A model generated the notes under the pieces. That model was not told where the DNA came from, ran no database searches, and saw only the letters and a list, made by a program, of their open reading frames with translations. This document shows positions 17,388 through 25,894 of a stretch of 64,000 nt of DNA, in pieces. The position numbers and the translations under genes were made by a program. The DNA lies in contig OW818666.1 in the NCBI GenBank assembly GCA_942493035.1, positions 186,001-250,000 of the forward strand, given 5' to 3'. The DNA comes from WRGT01 sp942493035 (GTDB lineage: Bacteria > Spirochaetota > UBA4802 > UBA5550). Position 1 is the stretch's first letter; every line of letters starts with the position of its first letter.

Positions 17388-18946
17388 CTTCAAAAGTAAT
17401 GTTGGGAAATGAAGCAATTGCCCGCGGTGCCTGGGAGGCGGGATGCAGAGTAGCTGCAGGTTATCCTGGTACACCGAGTACTGAAATACTTGAAACAATT
17501 GCCAGAGATTATAGAGATATAAAAGCTCAGTGGTCTCCTAATGAAAAGGTTGCACTTGAAGTTGTTGCCGGTGCATCTATAGCCGGCGCAAGGTCACTTG
17601 CTACCATGAAACATGTTGGTCTTAATGTTGCTGCGGATCCGCTTTTTACTTTTTCTTATACGGGTGTAAATGGCGGTATGGTTATCATCAATGCCGATGA
17701 TCCCGGTGCGTGGAGTTCACAGAACGAACAGGATAACAGACATATGGCCCGTGCTGCAAAGCTCCCCATGCTGGAGCCTTCAGGTCCGGCAGAGGCTAAG
17801 GAGTTTACGAAACTCGCGTTTGAAATTTCAGAAAAATTTGACAGACCTGTTCTTGTTAGAATAACAACACGTATAGCTCACTCTCAGGCGCCTGTTAAAC
17901 TTGGTGAGAGAAATGAAGTCCCTCTTAAAGACTTTGTGAGAGACCCGAAAAAGTATGTAATGATACCTGCTCACGCAAGACCGAGACACGTTTTTATTGA
18001 GCAGCAGATGCTGAAGCTTAACGATTATTCCAGCGATTCAGGGCTTAACCGTATCGAATGGGGGAATAAAAAACGCGGAATTATTACTAACGGTGTTGCA
18101 TATCAGTATGTAAAAGAGACATGTCCAGATGATTCGGTTCTTAAAATAGGGATGGTTTGGCCTCTCCCTGACAGACTTATTAAAGAATTTGCAGCTGGTG
18201 TTGAAGAGCTGTATGTCGTTGAAGAGCTCGATCCGTTTATCGAAGATTATGTTAAGGCGCTTGGAATAAAAGTTACAGGTAAAGAGATTATACCTATCTG
18301 CGGAGAGTTGACACCGGAAATTGTTGATCTCGCACTGAATAAAAAAGATGCGGTTAAAGCTGTTCCTGCATATACCGGAGATGTTCCAGGCCGTCCTCCC
18401 GGACTCTGCAAGGGATGTCCTCACGCATTTGTATTTAATATTCTGAAGAAGCATGACTATGTTGTCAATGGCGATATTGGATGCTACACTCTTGGAGTTC
18501 TCCCGCCATATTCTGCAATGCATTCACAGGGATGTATGGGCGCGAGTATAGGGATGCACCTCGGTTTTGAAAAAGCAAGAGGCGATGAGATGGCGCGCAA
18601 TTCTGTTGCGGTTATCGGAGACTCGACATTTATGCATTCAGGAATAACAGGACTGATGGATCTTGTTTACAACAAAGGTACAGGGACAGTTCTGATTCTT
18701 GATAACAGAATTACCGCAATGACCGGACATCAGGAGAATCCTGCAACCGGTTCAACTCTTATGGGTGAGCCGACTTATGAACTTAACCTTGAGATGATGG
18801 TTAAGGCGTGCGGAGTTAAACGTGTATTTGTTGTTGATCCGCGTAATGTTGAAGAGCTTGAAAAAGTGATAGTTGAAGAGGTGGGCACACGTGAACCTTC
18901 AGTTATTATTGCCAGACGTGACTGTATTCTGATTAAGCGAGGATAA
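17384..18946 (+). CDS. iorA: Indolepyruvate:ferredoxin oxidoreductase alpha subunit, lacking the ferredoxin tail
   Basis: 520 residues. The pyruvate-oxidoreductase N-terminal domain (GNEAIARGAWEAGCRVAAGY) and a TPP-binding domain (GDIGCYTLGVLPP ... VIGDSTFMHSG ... LDNRITAMTGHQ) are intact. Family members usually continue after VIIARRDC for about 80 residues with two [4Fe-4S] motifs; here the protein stops at ILIKRG, and IorB starts two bases later. No frameshifted ferredoxin remnant fits. Electrons from 2-keto acid decarboxylation must go to a separate ferredoxin or another subunit. Substrates are probably aryl pyruvates. Confidence 0.9.
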   Translation: MTSKVMLGNEAIARGAWEAGCRVAAGYPGTPSTEILETIARDYRDIKAQWSPNEKVALEVVAGASIAGARSLATMKHVGLNVAADPLFTFSYTGVNGGMVIINADDPGAWSSQNEQDNRHMARAAKLPMLEPSGPAEAKEFTKLAFEISEKFDRPVLVRITTRIAHSQAPVKLGERNEVPLKDFVRDPKKYVMIPAHARPRHVFIEQQMLKLNDYSSDSGLNRIEWGNKKRGIITNGVAYQYVKETCPDDSVLKIGMVWPLPDRLIKEFAAGVEELYVVEELDPFIEDYVKALGIKVTGKEIIPICGELTPEIVDLALNKKDAVKAVPAYTGDVPGRPPGLCKGCPHAFVFNILKKHDYVVNGDIGCYTLGVLPPYSAMHSQGCMGASIGMHLGFEKARGDEMARNSVAVIGDSTFMHSGITGLMDLVYNKGTGTVLILDNRITAMTGHQENPATGSTLMGEPTYELNLEMMVKACGVKRVFVVDPRNVEELEKVIVEEVGTREPSVIIARRDCILIKRG

Positions 18947-18947
18947 A

Positions 18948-19520
18948 ATGAAAAACGTAATATTCGCAGGTGTAGGCGGTCAGGGAGTTATCCTTGCAAG
19001 TAAAGTACTCATGGAAGTTGTTACAAAAAAGGGCTACGACGTCAAGGAGTCCGAGGTTCACGGTATGGCTCAAAGGGGCGGCAGTGTTGACTGTCACGTG
19101 CGTTACGGCAAAGAGGTTTTCTCTCCGCTTATTCCGAAAGGGGGAGCTGATTATGTTATAAGTCTTGAGCTCCTTGAGTCAATGAGGAAACTTGAGTATC
19201 TGAATAAAGACGCAGTGCTTATTGTCAACAGAGAACAGATCAATCCTGCTCCGGTTGAGATAGGTGTAATGAAGTATCCCGCAGATATTGAAGCATGGCT
19301 GAAAGAAAACTTTAAATCGACTGTTGTTGTTGATACAACTGAAGCGCTGAAAGAAGCCGGAACAAAGAAAGCGCTGAATATTGTTATGGTCGGATGTCTG
19401 TCGAAGTATCTTGAGTTTGATGTCAGCGAATGGGAGGATGCGATAAAGCTTCTTGTTAAGGAGAAGTTTATCGAGCAGAATCTTAAGGCTTTTCATCTGG
19501 GGAGAGAGCTTATTCAGTAG
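18948..19520 (+). CDS. iorB: Indolepyruvate:ferredoxin oxidoreductase beta subunit
   Basis: 190 residues of the gamma-type oxidoreductase domain: FAGVGGQGVILASKVL, SEVHGMAQRGGSVDCHVRYG, ISLELLESMRKLEYL. It pairs with IorA, encoded one base upstream of this gene. Together they oxidise aryl pyruvates to aryl acetyl-CoA. Last gene of the operon, followed by a clear terminator. Confidence 0.93.
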   Translation: MKNVIFAGVGGQGVILASKVLMEVVTKKGYDVKESEVHGMAQRGGSVDCHVRYGKEVFSPLIPKGGADYVISLELLESMRKLEYLNKDAVLIVNREQINPAPVEIGVMKYPADIEAWLKENFKSTVVVDTTEALKEAGTKKALNIVMVGCLSKYLEFDVSEWEDAIKLLVKEKFIEQNLKAFHLGRELIQ

Positions 19521-19547
19521 TATTGTGATTTACGATTTAGTAATTTC

Positions 19548-19591
19548 AAAAGCGGGTACCGAGCATTCGGATGTTCTGTACCCGCTTTTTT
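19548..19591 (+). terminator. Intrinsic terminator of the paaK-iorB operon
   Basis: AAAGCGGGTAC paired with GTACCCGCTTT around a loop, followed by a run of T. Confidence 0.85.
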
Positions 19592-19669
19592 ATCAGAGCC
19601 CGCAGTGTGTTATAACAAATAATTGCTATTTTCTATTGACAAAAACAGCATATGTAAAAAGCGTTAATT

Positions 19670-20386
19670 ATGAAAATAATACAGAGATTAAAAGATTTCG
19701 ATTATAGAAGCTTTTTGAAAAAAGCCGGTAAGTTTGCACTGATTTTCCATATAATATTTATTATATTTATTGCAGCGACGGCCTTTCTTTATATTTTTAT
19801 AAATCCGCCATTTACTACGCTGCAGGCTTACAGATATGTATTTAACGGGTATAAAACAAAGAAGCATTATGACATTCCGATAAAATCAATTTCCAGAAAA
19901 TATCAGAGACTTGTTGTCTCTACAGAAGATCCGAATTTCTACAGGCATTACGGTATAGATCCTGAAGCTATTATGGGCGCAATTCATGTAAACATGAAAT
20001 ACGGGAAGAAGATTTCAGGCGCCAGTACTATTACCCAGCAGTTAACCAGAACACTTTTTCTATTTCCGGATAAACTCTACCTGAGAAAATATCTTGAAAC
20101 TGTAGCTGCCATAACCATCGATGCTATCATGCCGAAGAAGAGAATACTTGAACTGTATTTCAACAATGCGGAGTGGGGACGGGGCATATACGGGATTCAA
20201 AGTGCTTCATATTATTACTATGGTCAGTCACTAAATCGGCTGTCGGAGGATCAGGTTCTGCGTCTTATAACGCTTTTACCATCTCCCTGTAAATATTCCC
20301 CTGAAACTTTTGTTAAAAGAAAACGGCTTAATACACGATACAATAATCTTAATGAACAGCTGAATGCAATGCAGACTGCAAAGTAG
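19670..20386 (+). CDS. mtgA: Monofunctional peptidoglycan glycosyltransferase (GT51)
   Basis: 238 residues. One N-terminal membrane helix (about 25-47) precedes a GT51 domain: STEDPNFYRHYGID with the catalytic Glu, GASTITQQLTRTLFL, and KRILELYFNNAEWGRGIYG. There is no transpeptidase domain, so it polymerises glycan strands from lipid II without cross-linking. Its start lacks a good ribosome-binding site. Transcribed alone. Confidence 0.88.
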   Translation: MKIIQRLKDFDYRSFLKKAGKFALIFHIIFIIFIAATAFLYIFINPPFTTLQAYRYVFNGYKTKKHYDIPIKSISRKYQRLVVSTEDPNFYRHYGIDPEAIMGAIHVNMKYGKKISGASTITQQLTRTLFLFPDKLYLRKYLETVAAITIDAIMPKKRILELYFNNAEWGRGIYGIQSASYYYYGQSLNRLSEDQVLRLITLLPSPCKYSPETFVKRKRLNTRYNNLNEQLNAMQTAK

Positions 20387-20419
20387 AACCTCAAGGATTC
20401 TGCTTTACAGTCTCTTTAC

Positions 20420-21034
20420 TTAGACTAAAAACGGCAGATAGCGTTTACTTCGGCTAAAGTATTCCGTATAAGCTTCACCGTACTGCTGTTCAAGATACTC
20501 CTCTTCACACCTGACCTGAAACTCCATCATTATGAAAAATGCAAGAAACCAGAATGAAAAAAGCGGAGTGGTGATAATAATCCATACTCCGGCACAGAGC
20601 ATATAGAGTCCAGTGTATGTGGGATTTCTGATATAACTGTAAATTCCATCTGTCACCAGGCCCGGCTTTGCAGACTCGTCTATGCCGACCCTCCATGATT
20701 TTCCGATAGTCACCTGTGCGATCCTGCAGAGCGAGAGACCGGCTACACCTGTCAGAAATCCGATGATGTCGTTCATGTAATAGTTAACTGTTATCATGGG
20801 GCTTGTAACTAAGGCATATCCGTAGAAAAAAATGTGTGCGGGTATAATCAGAACAATAGTTGCTGTCATGCTCTTCTCGAGAAAACTGAAATATTTCTGA
20901 ACCGGTTTTTTTGACTTAAATATGACGTTGGCATCGACACTTTCAGTTTTAAGCAAATCTCTTCTTTTTATATACCATAAAATTACATAGCCTGCAAAAA
21001 GCAGGGTGGTTAAAATCCCTTTTTGAATATGCAT
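20420..21034 (-). CDS. Isoprenylcysteine/phospholipid methyltransferase-like membrane protein
   Basis: 204 residues from the ATG at 21034, nine bases after GGAGAG; an open frame extends upstream to 21124 without a site. About five membrane helices. The C-terminus has the PEMT/ICMT signature: YSYIRNPTYTGLYM, a Glu-rich RCEEEYLEQQYGEAYTEY and RYLPFL. These enzymes methylate lipids or prenyl-cysteines with S-adenosylmethionine. Substrate unknown; neighbours give no clue. Confidence 0.75.
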   Translation of the reverse strand: MHIQKGILTTLLFAGYVILWYIKRRDLLKTESVDANVIFKSKKPVQKYFSFLEKSMTATIVLIIPAHIFFYGYALVTSPMITVNYYMNDIIGFLTGVAGLSLCRIAQVTIGKSWRVGIDESAKPGLVTDGIYSYIRNPTYTGLYMLCAGVWIIITTPLFSFWFLAFFIMMEFQVRCEEEYLEQQYGEAYTEYFSRSKRYLPFLV

Positions 21035-21065
21035 AATACAACTCTCCATTCTTAATTGTTTTAAT

Positions 21066-21099
21066 AACAACGGTAACTCGCTGCCGTTGTTTTTTTTTA
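21066..21099 (+). terminator. Hairpin followed by a T run
   Basis: AACAACGG paired with CCGTTGTT, then about nine T on the plus strand. No plus-strand gene ends close by, so it may be a relic or a stem acting on the minus-strand transcript between the Fur-family gene and the methyltransferase gene. Confidence 0.4.
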
Positions 21100-21137
21100 A
21101 ATTATATATCAGAGTGTAATGCAATGGAATTGCAAAT

Positions 21138-21569
21138 CTAAGGTTTTGCAGCGAGACAGGCCGGACAGATCCCTTTTATTATTACTTCAATCTTTCGGAT
21201 CTGATATTTATCAGCAGCGGGTGTTCTTACAATGTCATAGGGGAAATCTTCAGTGCAGTCAATCTTTTCGCACTTTTCACAATAGAAGTGCGGATGAAAA
21301 TCTGAATGACCTTCGGGTGTGCATCCGTCATCGCAGAGAGCATAGATTGTCCCCCTGTTGACCAGTTCAACGGAGTGAGCAATTCCGTTCTTTACGAAGA
21401 TCTGCAGTGTTCTGTATATTGTAATTCTGTCCGAGTCGATCAGAATATGCTCCATCTCATTAAGGCTTACACCTTCTTCGTGGAGCGTCATCTGCTCAAG
21501 AACAAGCATCCTCATTGGAGTAGGCTTTATATTATGCTGTTTAAGTTTCTGTATTATTTGATTTATCAT
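21138..21569 (-). CDS. Fur-family metal-dependent transcriptional regulator
   Basis: 143 residues from ATG at 21569; an upstream TTG at 21590 is possible. Winged helix N-terminus (KPTPMRMLVLEQM, DRITIYRTLQIFVKNGIAHSV), the metal region HSDFHPHFYCEKCEKIDC, and a second CxxC near the end (CPAC), which together form the structural zinc site. The sequence does not reveal whether it senses iron, zinc or peroxide. Located next to yaeQ, same strand, 88 bases apart. Confidence 0.87.
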   Translation of the reverse strand: MINQIIQKLKQHNIKPTPMRMLVLEQMTLHEEGVSLNEMEHILIDSDRITIYRTLQIFVKNGIAHSVELVNRGTIYALCDDGCTPEGHSDFHPHFYCEKCEKIDCTEDFPYDIVRTPAADKYQIRKIEVIIKGICPACLAAKP

Positions 21570-21657
21570 TCTGTGTCTATGCCGGTACAAGTATTCTAAA
21601 TTATTATTTAACTATTTGCATATCTATTCCCATCGGTGTATGAGCAGTTTAATGTCT

Positions 21658-22191
21658 TTATCTCAACTGTTTTACTTCAACGCTGACTTCTCCATTTCCG
21701 CTCCGTACCCATAACTCGTCATGATCTATTGTTATCTGCAGATCCATATTTCTCTCCGCCAAAAGTGCCAGAGCTTTACACGATTCTGAATCTATGCTGT
21801 ATATCTTAAGATTCTTTGCCTTTGCTATCTTTGATTCTACAGAATCAAGCCAGAGTTTTGGTTTGGAGCTATAAGTATAAATTACAACTTCATCGGCTCG
21901 TCCGCAGGCCTTGAGTATCCTTCTCTCATCGGGCTGACCAACCTCTACCCATAGAGAGATCGCCCCGGTAAGATCTTTCAGCCAGAGATCTGGCTCTTCT
22001 GCATCGGACATCCCTGCTGCAGGCGCGAGCTGTTCATCGGCGTTCAGAGCAAAGGCGAGTATCCGCATCATCATCCGTTCTGTAGTTTCAGATGGATGAC
22101 AGGCGAGTGTAAGCTGATGGTCCGAGTAGTAGTCCCGTTCAGTATCCGCTATGGATAAGTTCGCTTTATATATTGTTGAGTTTTTAGCCAT
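21658..22191 (-). CDS. yaeQ: YaeQ family protein
   Basis: 177 residues, matching YaeQ in length and pattern: STIYKANLSIADTERDYY at the start, TLACHPSETTERMMMRILAF and LWVEVGQPDERRILKACGRA. YaeQ has a PD-(D/E)XK nuclease-like fold but its cellular function is not established. It may share a transcript with the Fur-family gene downstream. Confidence 0.9.
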   Translation of the reverse strand: MAKNSTIYKANLSIADTERDYYSDHQLTLACHPSETTERMMMRILAFALNADEQLAPAAGMSDAEEPDLWLKDLTGAISLWVEVGQPDERRILKACGRADEVVIYTYSSKPKLWLDSVESKIAKAKNLKIYSIDSESCKALALLAERNMDLQITIDHDELWVRSGNGEVSVEVKQLR

Positions 22192-22310
22192 CTGTTTCCT
22201 CTGTTTTTAATTTAAACCGGTTTTATAGGTCTGATTTTTTTATAAGATTGTGTCAGAATATCAACGGCATGTTTTCCTGTGAAGAAATAAATAAACAGTG
22301 TGGATTGTTT

Positions 22311-22370
22311 TTGTGTTTGAGGCTCTGGCCCCTTATTCTGAAAAATAAGGGGTCAGAGCCTCAAACACAA
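22311..22370. repeat. Complete GGTCAGAGCC palindrome, 27-bp arms
   Basis: Arms 22311-22337 and 22344-22370 pair over 27 bases with a single G-T, around a six-base loop. The core AGGGGTCAGAGCC matches REP units that accompany Y1 (RAYT) transposases in other bacteria; none is in this window. A TTGACA at 22397 downstream could be a -35 box for the GNAT gene. Confidence 0.88.
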
Positions 22371-22466
22371 AATTACATAAAACAGCTAAACATTTGTTGA
22401 CATATAAAATATTTAAATTAAAGATATCACCGGATAAACAAAAAGTTTTATGAATTGGACACTATA

Positions 22467-22904
22467 ATGATAAATATAGACAGAATCAGGCGCAGTGATC
22501 TCCCGGAACTTGCAGTATTATTCCGTGAGTTAACCGGAAATGAACAGAATACAGTGAATCTTGAAAAAAACTTTGTTCATATAGAACAGAATGATGATTA
22601 TATAATCCTCGGCGCATATGCCGGTGGTGAACTTACCGGCTCACTCATGGGGATTATCTGTCTCGATTTTGTTGACGAATGCCGTCCTTTTATGCTGATT
22701 GAAAATGTCATAGTTTCAGAGAAATTCCGCGGGCAGGGGATAGGGAGAGAGTTAATGGCAAATATAGAGGGCATTGCCGTAGAAAGAGACTGTTCTTATA
22801 TAATATTTGTTTCCGGATCGAAAAGAATTGAAGCTCATAAATTTTATGAGTCCATAGGATATAATCCGGGTGAAGCAAAAGGTTTTAAAAAAATATTAAA
22901 GTAA
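22467..22904 (+). CDS. GNAT-family N-acetyltransferase
   Basis: 145 residues from the ATG at 22467; a TTG at 22455 is an alternative. The acetyl-CoA-binding motif A is clear (VIVSEKFRGQGIGRELMANIEGIA), followed by motif B (AHKFYESIGYNP). Substrate unknown. It ends three bases before dinB, so the two are likely co-transcribed. Confidence 0.85.
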   Translation: MINIDRIRRSDLPELAVLFRELTGNEQNTVNLEKNFVHIEQNDDYIILGAYAGGELTGSLMGIICLDFVDECRPFMLIENVIVSEKFRGQGIGRELMANIEGIAVERDCSYIIFVSGSKRIEAHKFYESIGYNPGEAKGFKKILK

Positions 22905-22907
22905 AAT

Positions 22908-23984
22908 ATGCAGTGCAGTAAAATTATACATTTGGATATGGATGCGTTCTACGCAGCTATTGAGCAGAGGGATAATCCATCTCTCCGGGGTAAGCCTGTT
23001 ATTGTCGGTGGAGATCCGGACAGGAGAGGTGTGGTTTCAACGTGTTCGTATGAGGCGCGGAAGTATGGTGTTCATTCTGCTATGGCTTCGAAAACAGCCA
23101 TGAGGCTTTGTCCACATGCGGTTTTTGTCTACCCCAGATTTGATGCCTATAAAGAGGCATCGCGGCAGTTTATGAATATCTGCGCCGATTATACCGATCT
23201 GATCGAACCACTCTCGCTCGATGAAGCCTTTCTTGATGTGACTGAAAACAAAAAGAACATGGCATCTGCAACAATGATCGCTCAGGAGATCCGGAAGAGA
23301 ATTTTTACTGAAACGGGGCTTACTGCATCTGCGGGAGTTTCGTACAATAAGTTTCTGGCCAAGACTGCATCTGAAATAAATAAACCGAACGGCATTGCGC
23401 TGATAAAACCTGGTGATGCTGATAAATTTCTGGAAAATCTCCCAATCGGAAAATTTTTTGGAGTCGGGAAGGTCAGTGAAAAGAGGATGATTGCTCTTGG
23501 GATAAATAACGGCTCTGATCTGAAAAAAGCAGATCTTGAAAGGCTGATAAAACATTTCGGCAAAGCGGGGAGATTTTACTACGATATTGTCCGCGGAATT
23601 GACAACCGGCCGGTTACACCATACCGCGAGCGGAAATCATATGGACGTGAAATTACTCTTGATGAGGATATACTCGACCTGGACATGATACACTCTATCC
23701 TGCGGGAGATTGCCGTAGAGCTTGAAGCTGCATATAAAAGAAAATGCCTGAAGGGGAGAACAATCACTCTCAAGGTGAAGTATTTCGATTTTCAGCTCTG
23801 TACCAGAAGTACAACTGTTGATGATCCGGCTGATTCGGCCGATGTTATTATGGATGAGATCCTCAGACTTTTGAAATACACTGAAGCCGGGAATAAAAAA
23901 GTAAGGCTCCTGGGTATATCTCTCTCTAACTTTGAGAATGAAGATGATCAGTGCAGAGAGAGACAACTGCTGTTTCAGTTTTAA
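22908..23984 (+). CDS. dinB: DNA polymerase IV (Y-family translesion polymerase)
   Basis: 358 residues, normal for DinB. Catalytic motifs: HLDMDAFYAAIEQRDNP, STCSYEARKYGVHSAMAS, SLDEAFLDV, and TASAGVSYNKFLAKTASE, followed by the little-finger domain. The C-terminal QLLFQF resembles a beta-clamp binding peptide (QxxLF), which would recruit it to replication forks. No LexA box was recognised upstream. Confidence 0.95.
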   Translation: MQCSKIIHLDMDAFYAAIEQRDNPSLRGKPVIVGGDPDRRGVVSTCSYEARKYGVHSAMASKTAMRLCPHAVFVYPRFDAYKEASRQFMNICADYTDLIEPLSLDEAFLDVTENKKNMASATMIAQEIRKRIFTETGLTASAGVSYNKFLAKTASEINKPNGIALIKPGDADKFLENLPIGKFFGVGKVSEKRMIALGINNGSDLKKADLERLIKHFGKAGRFYYDIVRGIDNRPVTPYRERKSYGREITLDEDILDLDMIHSILREIAVELEAAYKRKCLKGRTITLKVKYFDFQLCTRSTTVDDPADSADVIMDEILRLLKYTEAGNKKVRLLGISLSNFENEDDQCRERQLLFQF

Positions 23985-23986
23985 TG

Positions 23987-25894
23987 CTACGGATTGTAAA
24001 ATTTCTCAGTTCTTTTGACAAACTCACCGGCAATATTTTTTAAAGAGTCCGGATTTGCAGTAGTTCTTTTGAATGAAAGAATTACATTGCCTGATGCTGT
24101 ATCAAGAAGCTTCAATTCAATTATATACACTGTTCCGGTTACACGTTTTGCCAGATACTGATCCTCGCCTGTATCTCCAAGTGTTTTCATCTCGGTCTGT
24201 TTTGATTTTGTAAGAGTTCCGAATACGACAAAATCCGCGTTTATAGTTTTACCGTCGGGCAGTGCGCATTTAATGTCTCCGCATTCAGTAAAAGATTTTA
24301 TGTTCTTCCCGTAATTTATCCCGTCAGTCTGGACCCCGATTCTCTGTTCAAGAGTATCATGAACAGGCGATGATTTTGACTCTTCACAGTCTGTAAGTTT
24401 TAATGCTGTAATAAGTGTTTTGTAGCCCGATGCTGCGGGCTTTTCCTTTTTCTTTTTTAATCTGATTTTATCGGCATTGTCCTCTGCGTATACTATTGTT
24501 TTCTGGAATTGTTCGTATTGCGGGGCAGATATTATTAGAGTATATTTAGTAGCTATTTGAAGAACTGTCCCAGTGAATCCGTCTGAATAAACTGGGCTGC
24601 TAATTAAATCAGCTGAACCTGAGGCTTTGTACTCAGCTGAAGCCCCCTCTACTGGAGTGCCATCTGAATCGTCAGCTATTTCTGCAGTGTAAAAGAATAC
24701 CGGGAGAGGTTTATAAGAAATTTCGCTGTTGGTAAAAACACTCTGTTTTTTACCCTCTCTGAAGTTTAAGTATGCTTCTTTTCCAGAGGGTGATACAAAC
24801 ATAGGATACTTCTCATTCCGGAATGTATTTGCTGAAACAATATTTTTAATATCGGATGCTTCGAATGAATCTCCGTTTTTTTTCAGACGGGCGCCGTAAA
24901 TGTCGAATCCCCCCATCCCTTCGCGTCCGTTAGAAGAAAAGTACATGGTTGTGCCGTCGGGATGTACCCATGCTGATATCTCATCAAGTGGAGTATTGAT
25001 ACCCGGAAGCTTGTAGGCTCTGACCCAATCCCCCTTATTATCTCTGTGTGAAATGTATAAATCGTAGTCTGTGCCATCTGATGATGAGAATAGAACTGTA
25101 TTGCCGTCGATAAAGTTGGGGTAGTGGTTGAATTTTCCGGGATTAAGCTCTTTCGGATCAAACCATGATGACCACTTTTTCTTTTCCGGAATGTATTGCC
25201 TTATGTATATCTTTGATGAGTCATCCGATCCGGTACTGATCAGTGCCTCTCTTCCGTCACCGGATAGAGAGATGAAGTTTATCGATCCGGCGGGGATCCC
25301 TGTCATAAATTCGGGATAGTCTACTGCAGGTTCGACAGAGTTATTATTTATATTAAACAGTGAATGGCTATAATTTGCAGTATTATAAAGTGCAAATAGA
25401 TTCTTTGCCGGAATATATGATTTAATAAGAGAGTCTTCTCCCCATAACGTTTTTTTTGCTCCTGATGGATAGCCGCGCGTGATTGATGATTTTTTATAAA
25501 GATCCTGTTTGTATTTTAAGAGAGTGATATCCTGTGGACTGATCTCATTTTTGTATTCCTTTATAAATGCATCTGTCTGGTAAGCCGCGCTCTTGAATTT
25601 TCCCGAGGATGCGGCAGCTAATATTTTCAGATATGCCACTTCACTGTTTTTTTCAAAGGAGAGATACTGTTCGCAGTATTTTTCGGTCTGTTCAAAATTT
25701 TCAATAGTAAATGTAAGATTGATAATACGCTTCAGATTTACCAGATCATCAGGCTTTCTCGCAATGATCGATTTTAAAACTGCAATATCCGTTTCTGCAT
25801 CTTTATATCCATAACGGTCTGTCGTTATTAGAGCCCCCTCACCATAAAAAGGTATAAGGAGAAGCATCAATGCTGTTGTAATTTTTAGAAACAT
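23987..25894 (-). CDS. Exported PD40 beta-propeller protein with a C-terminal lipoprotein-like domain
   Basis: 635 residues with a signal peptide (MFLKITTALMLLLIPFYG). A helical, TPR-like region (about 35-125) is followed by WD40-like PD40 repeats, of which SSNGREGMGGFDIYGARL is characteristic, then a carboxypeptidase-regulatory-like fold (about 400-470). The C-terminal 130 residues (NADFVVFGTLTKS, VYIIELKLLDTASGNVILS) look like the CsgG/LpoB-type domain also seen at 43480 and 59917. It overlaps the TonB receptor gene by ten bases, so it is probably a periplasmic partner of that receptor. Role unknown. Confidence 0.75.
   Translation of the reverse strand: MFLKITTALMLLLIPFYGEGALITTDRYGYKDAETDIAVLKSIIARKPDDLVNLKRIINLTFTIENFEQTEKYCEQYLSFEKNSEVAYLKILAAASSGKFKSAAYQTDAFIKEYKNEISPQDITLLKYKQDLYKKSSITRGYPSGAKKTLWGEDSLIKSYIPAKNLFALYNTANYSHSLFNINNNSVEPAVDYPEFMTGIPAGSINFISLSGDGREALISTGSDDSSKIYIRQYIPEKKKWSSWFDPKELNPGKFNHYPNFIDGNTVLFSSSDGTDYDLYISHRDNKGDWVRAYKLPGINTPLDEISAWVHPDGTTMYFSSNGREGMGGFDIYGARLKKNGDSFEASDIKNIVSANTFRNEKYPMFVSPSGKEAYLNFREGKKQSVFTNSEISYKPLPVFFYTAEIADDSDGTPVEGASAEYKASGSADLISSPVYSDGFTGTVLQIATKYTLIISAPQYEQFQKTIVYAEDNADKIRLKKKKEKPAASGYKTLITALKLTDCEESKSSPVHDTLEQRIGVQTDGINYGKNIKSFTECGDIKCALPDGKTINADFVVFGTLTKSKQTEMKTLGDTGEDQYLAKRVTGTVYIIELKLLDTASGNVILSFKRTTANPDSLKNIAGEFVKRTEKFYNP

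Noticed and set aside
25017..25027. GGCTCTGACCC inside the PD40 protein gene read as a REP insertion
   Set aside because: The 11 bases encode residues (WVRA) in a continuous, sensible reading frame and there is no palindrome around them, so a chance match or very old event is as likely.
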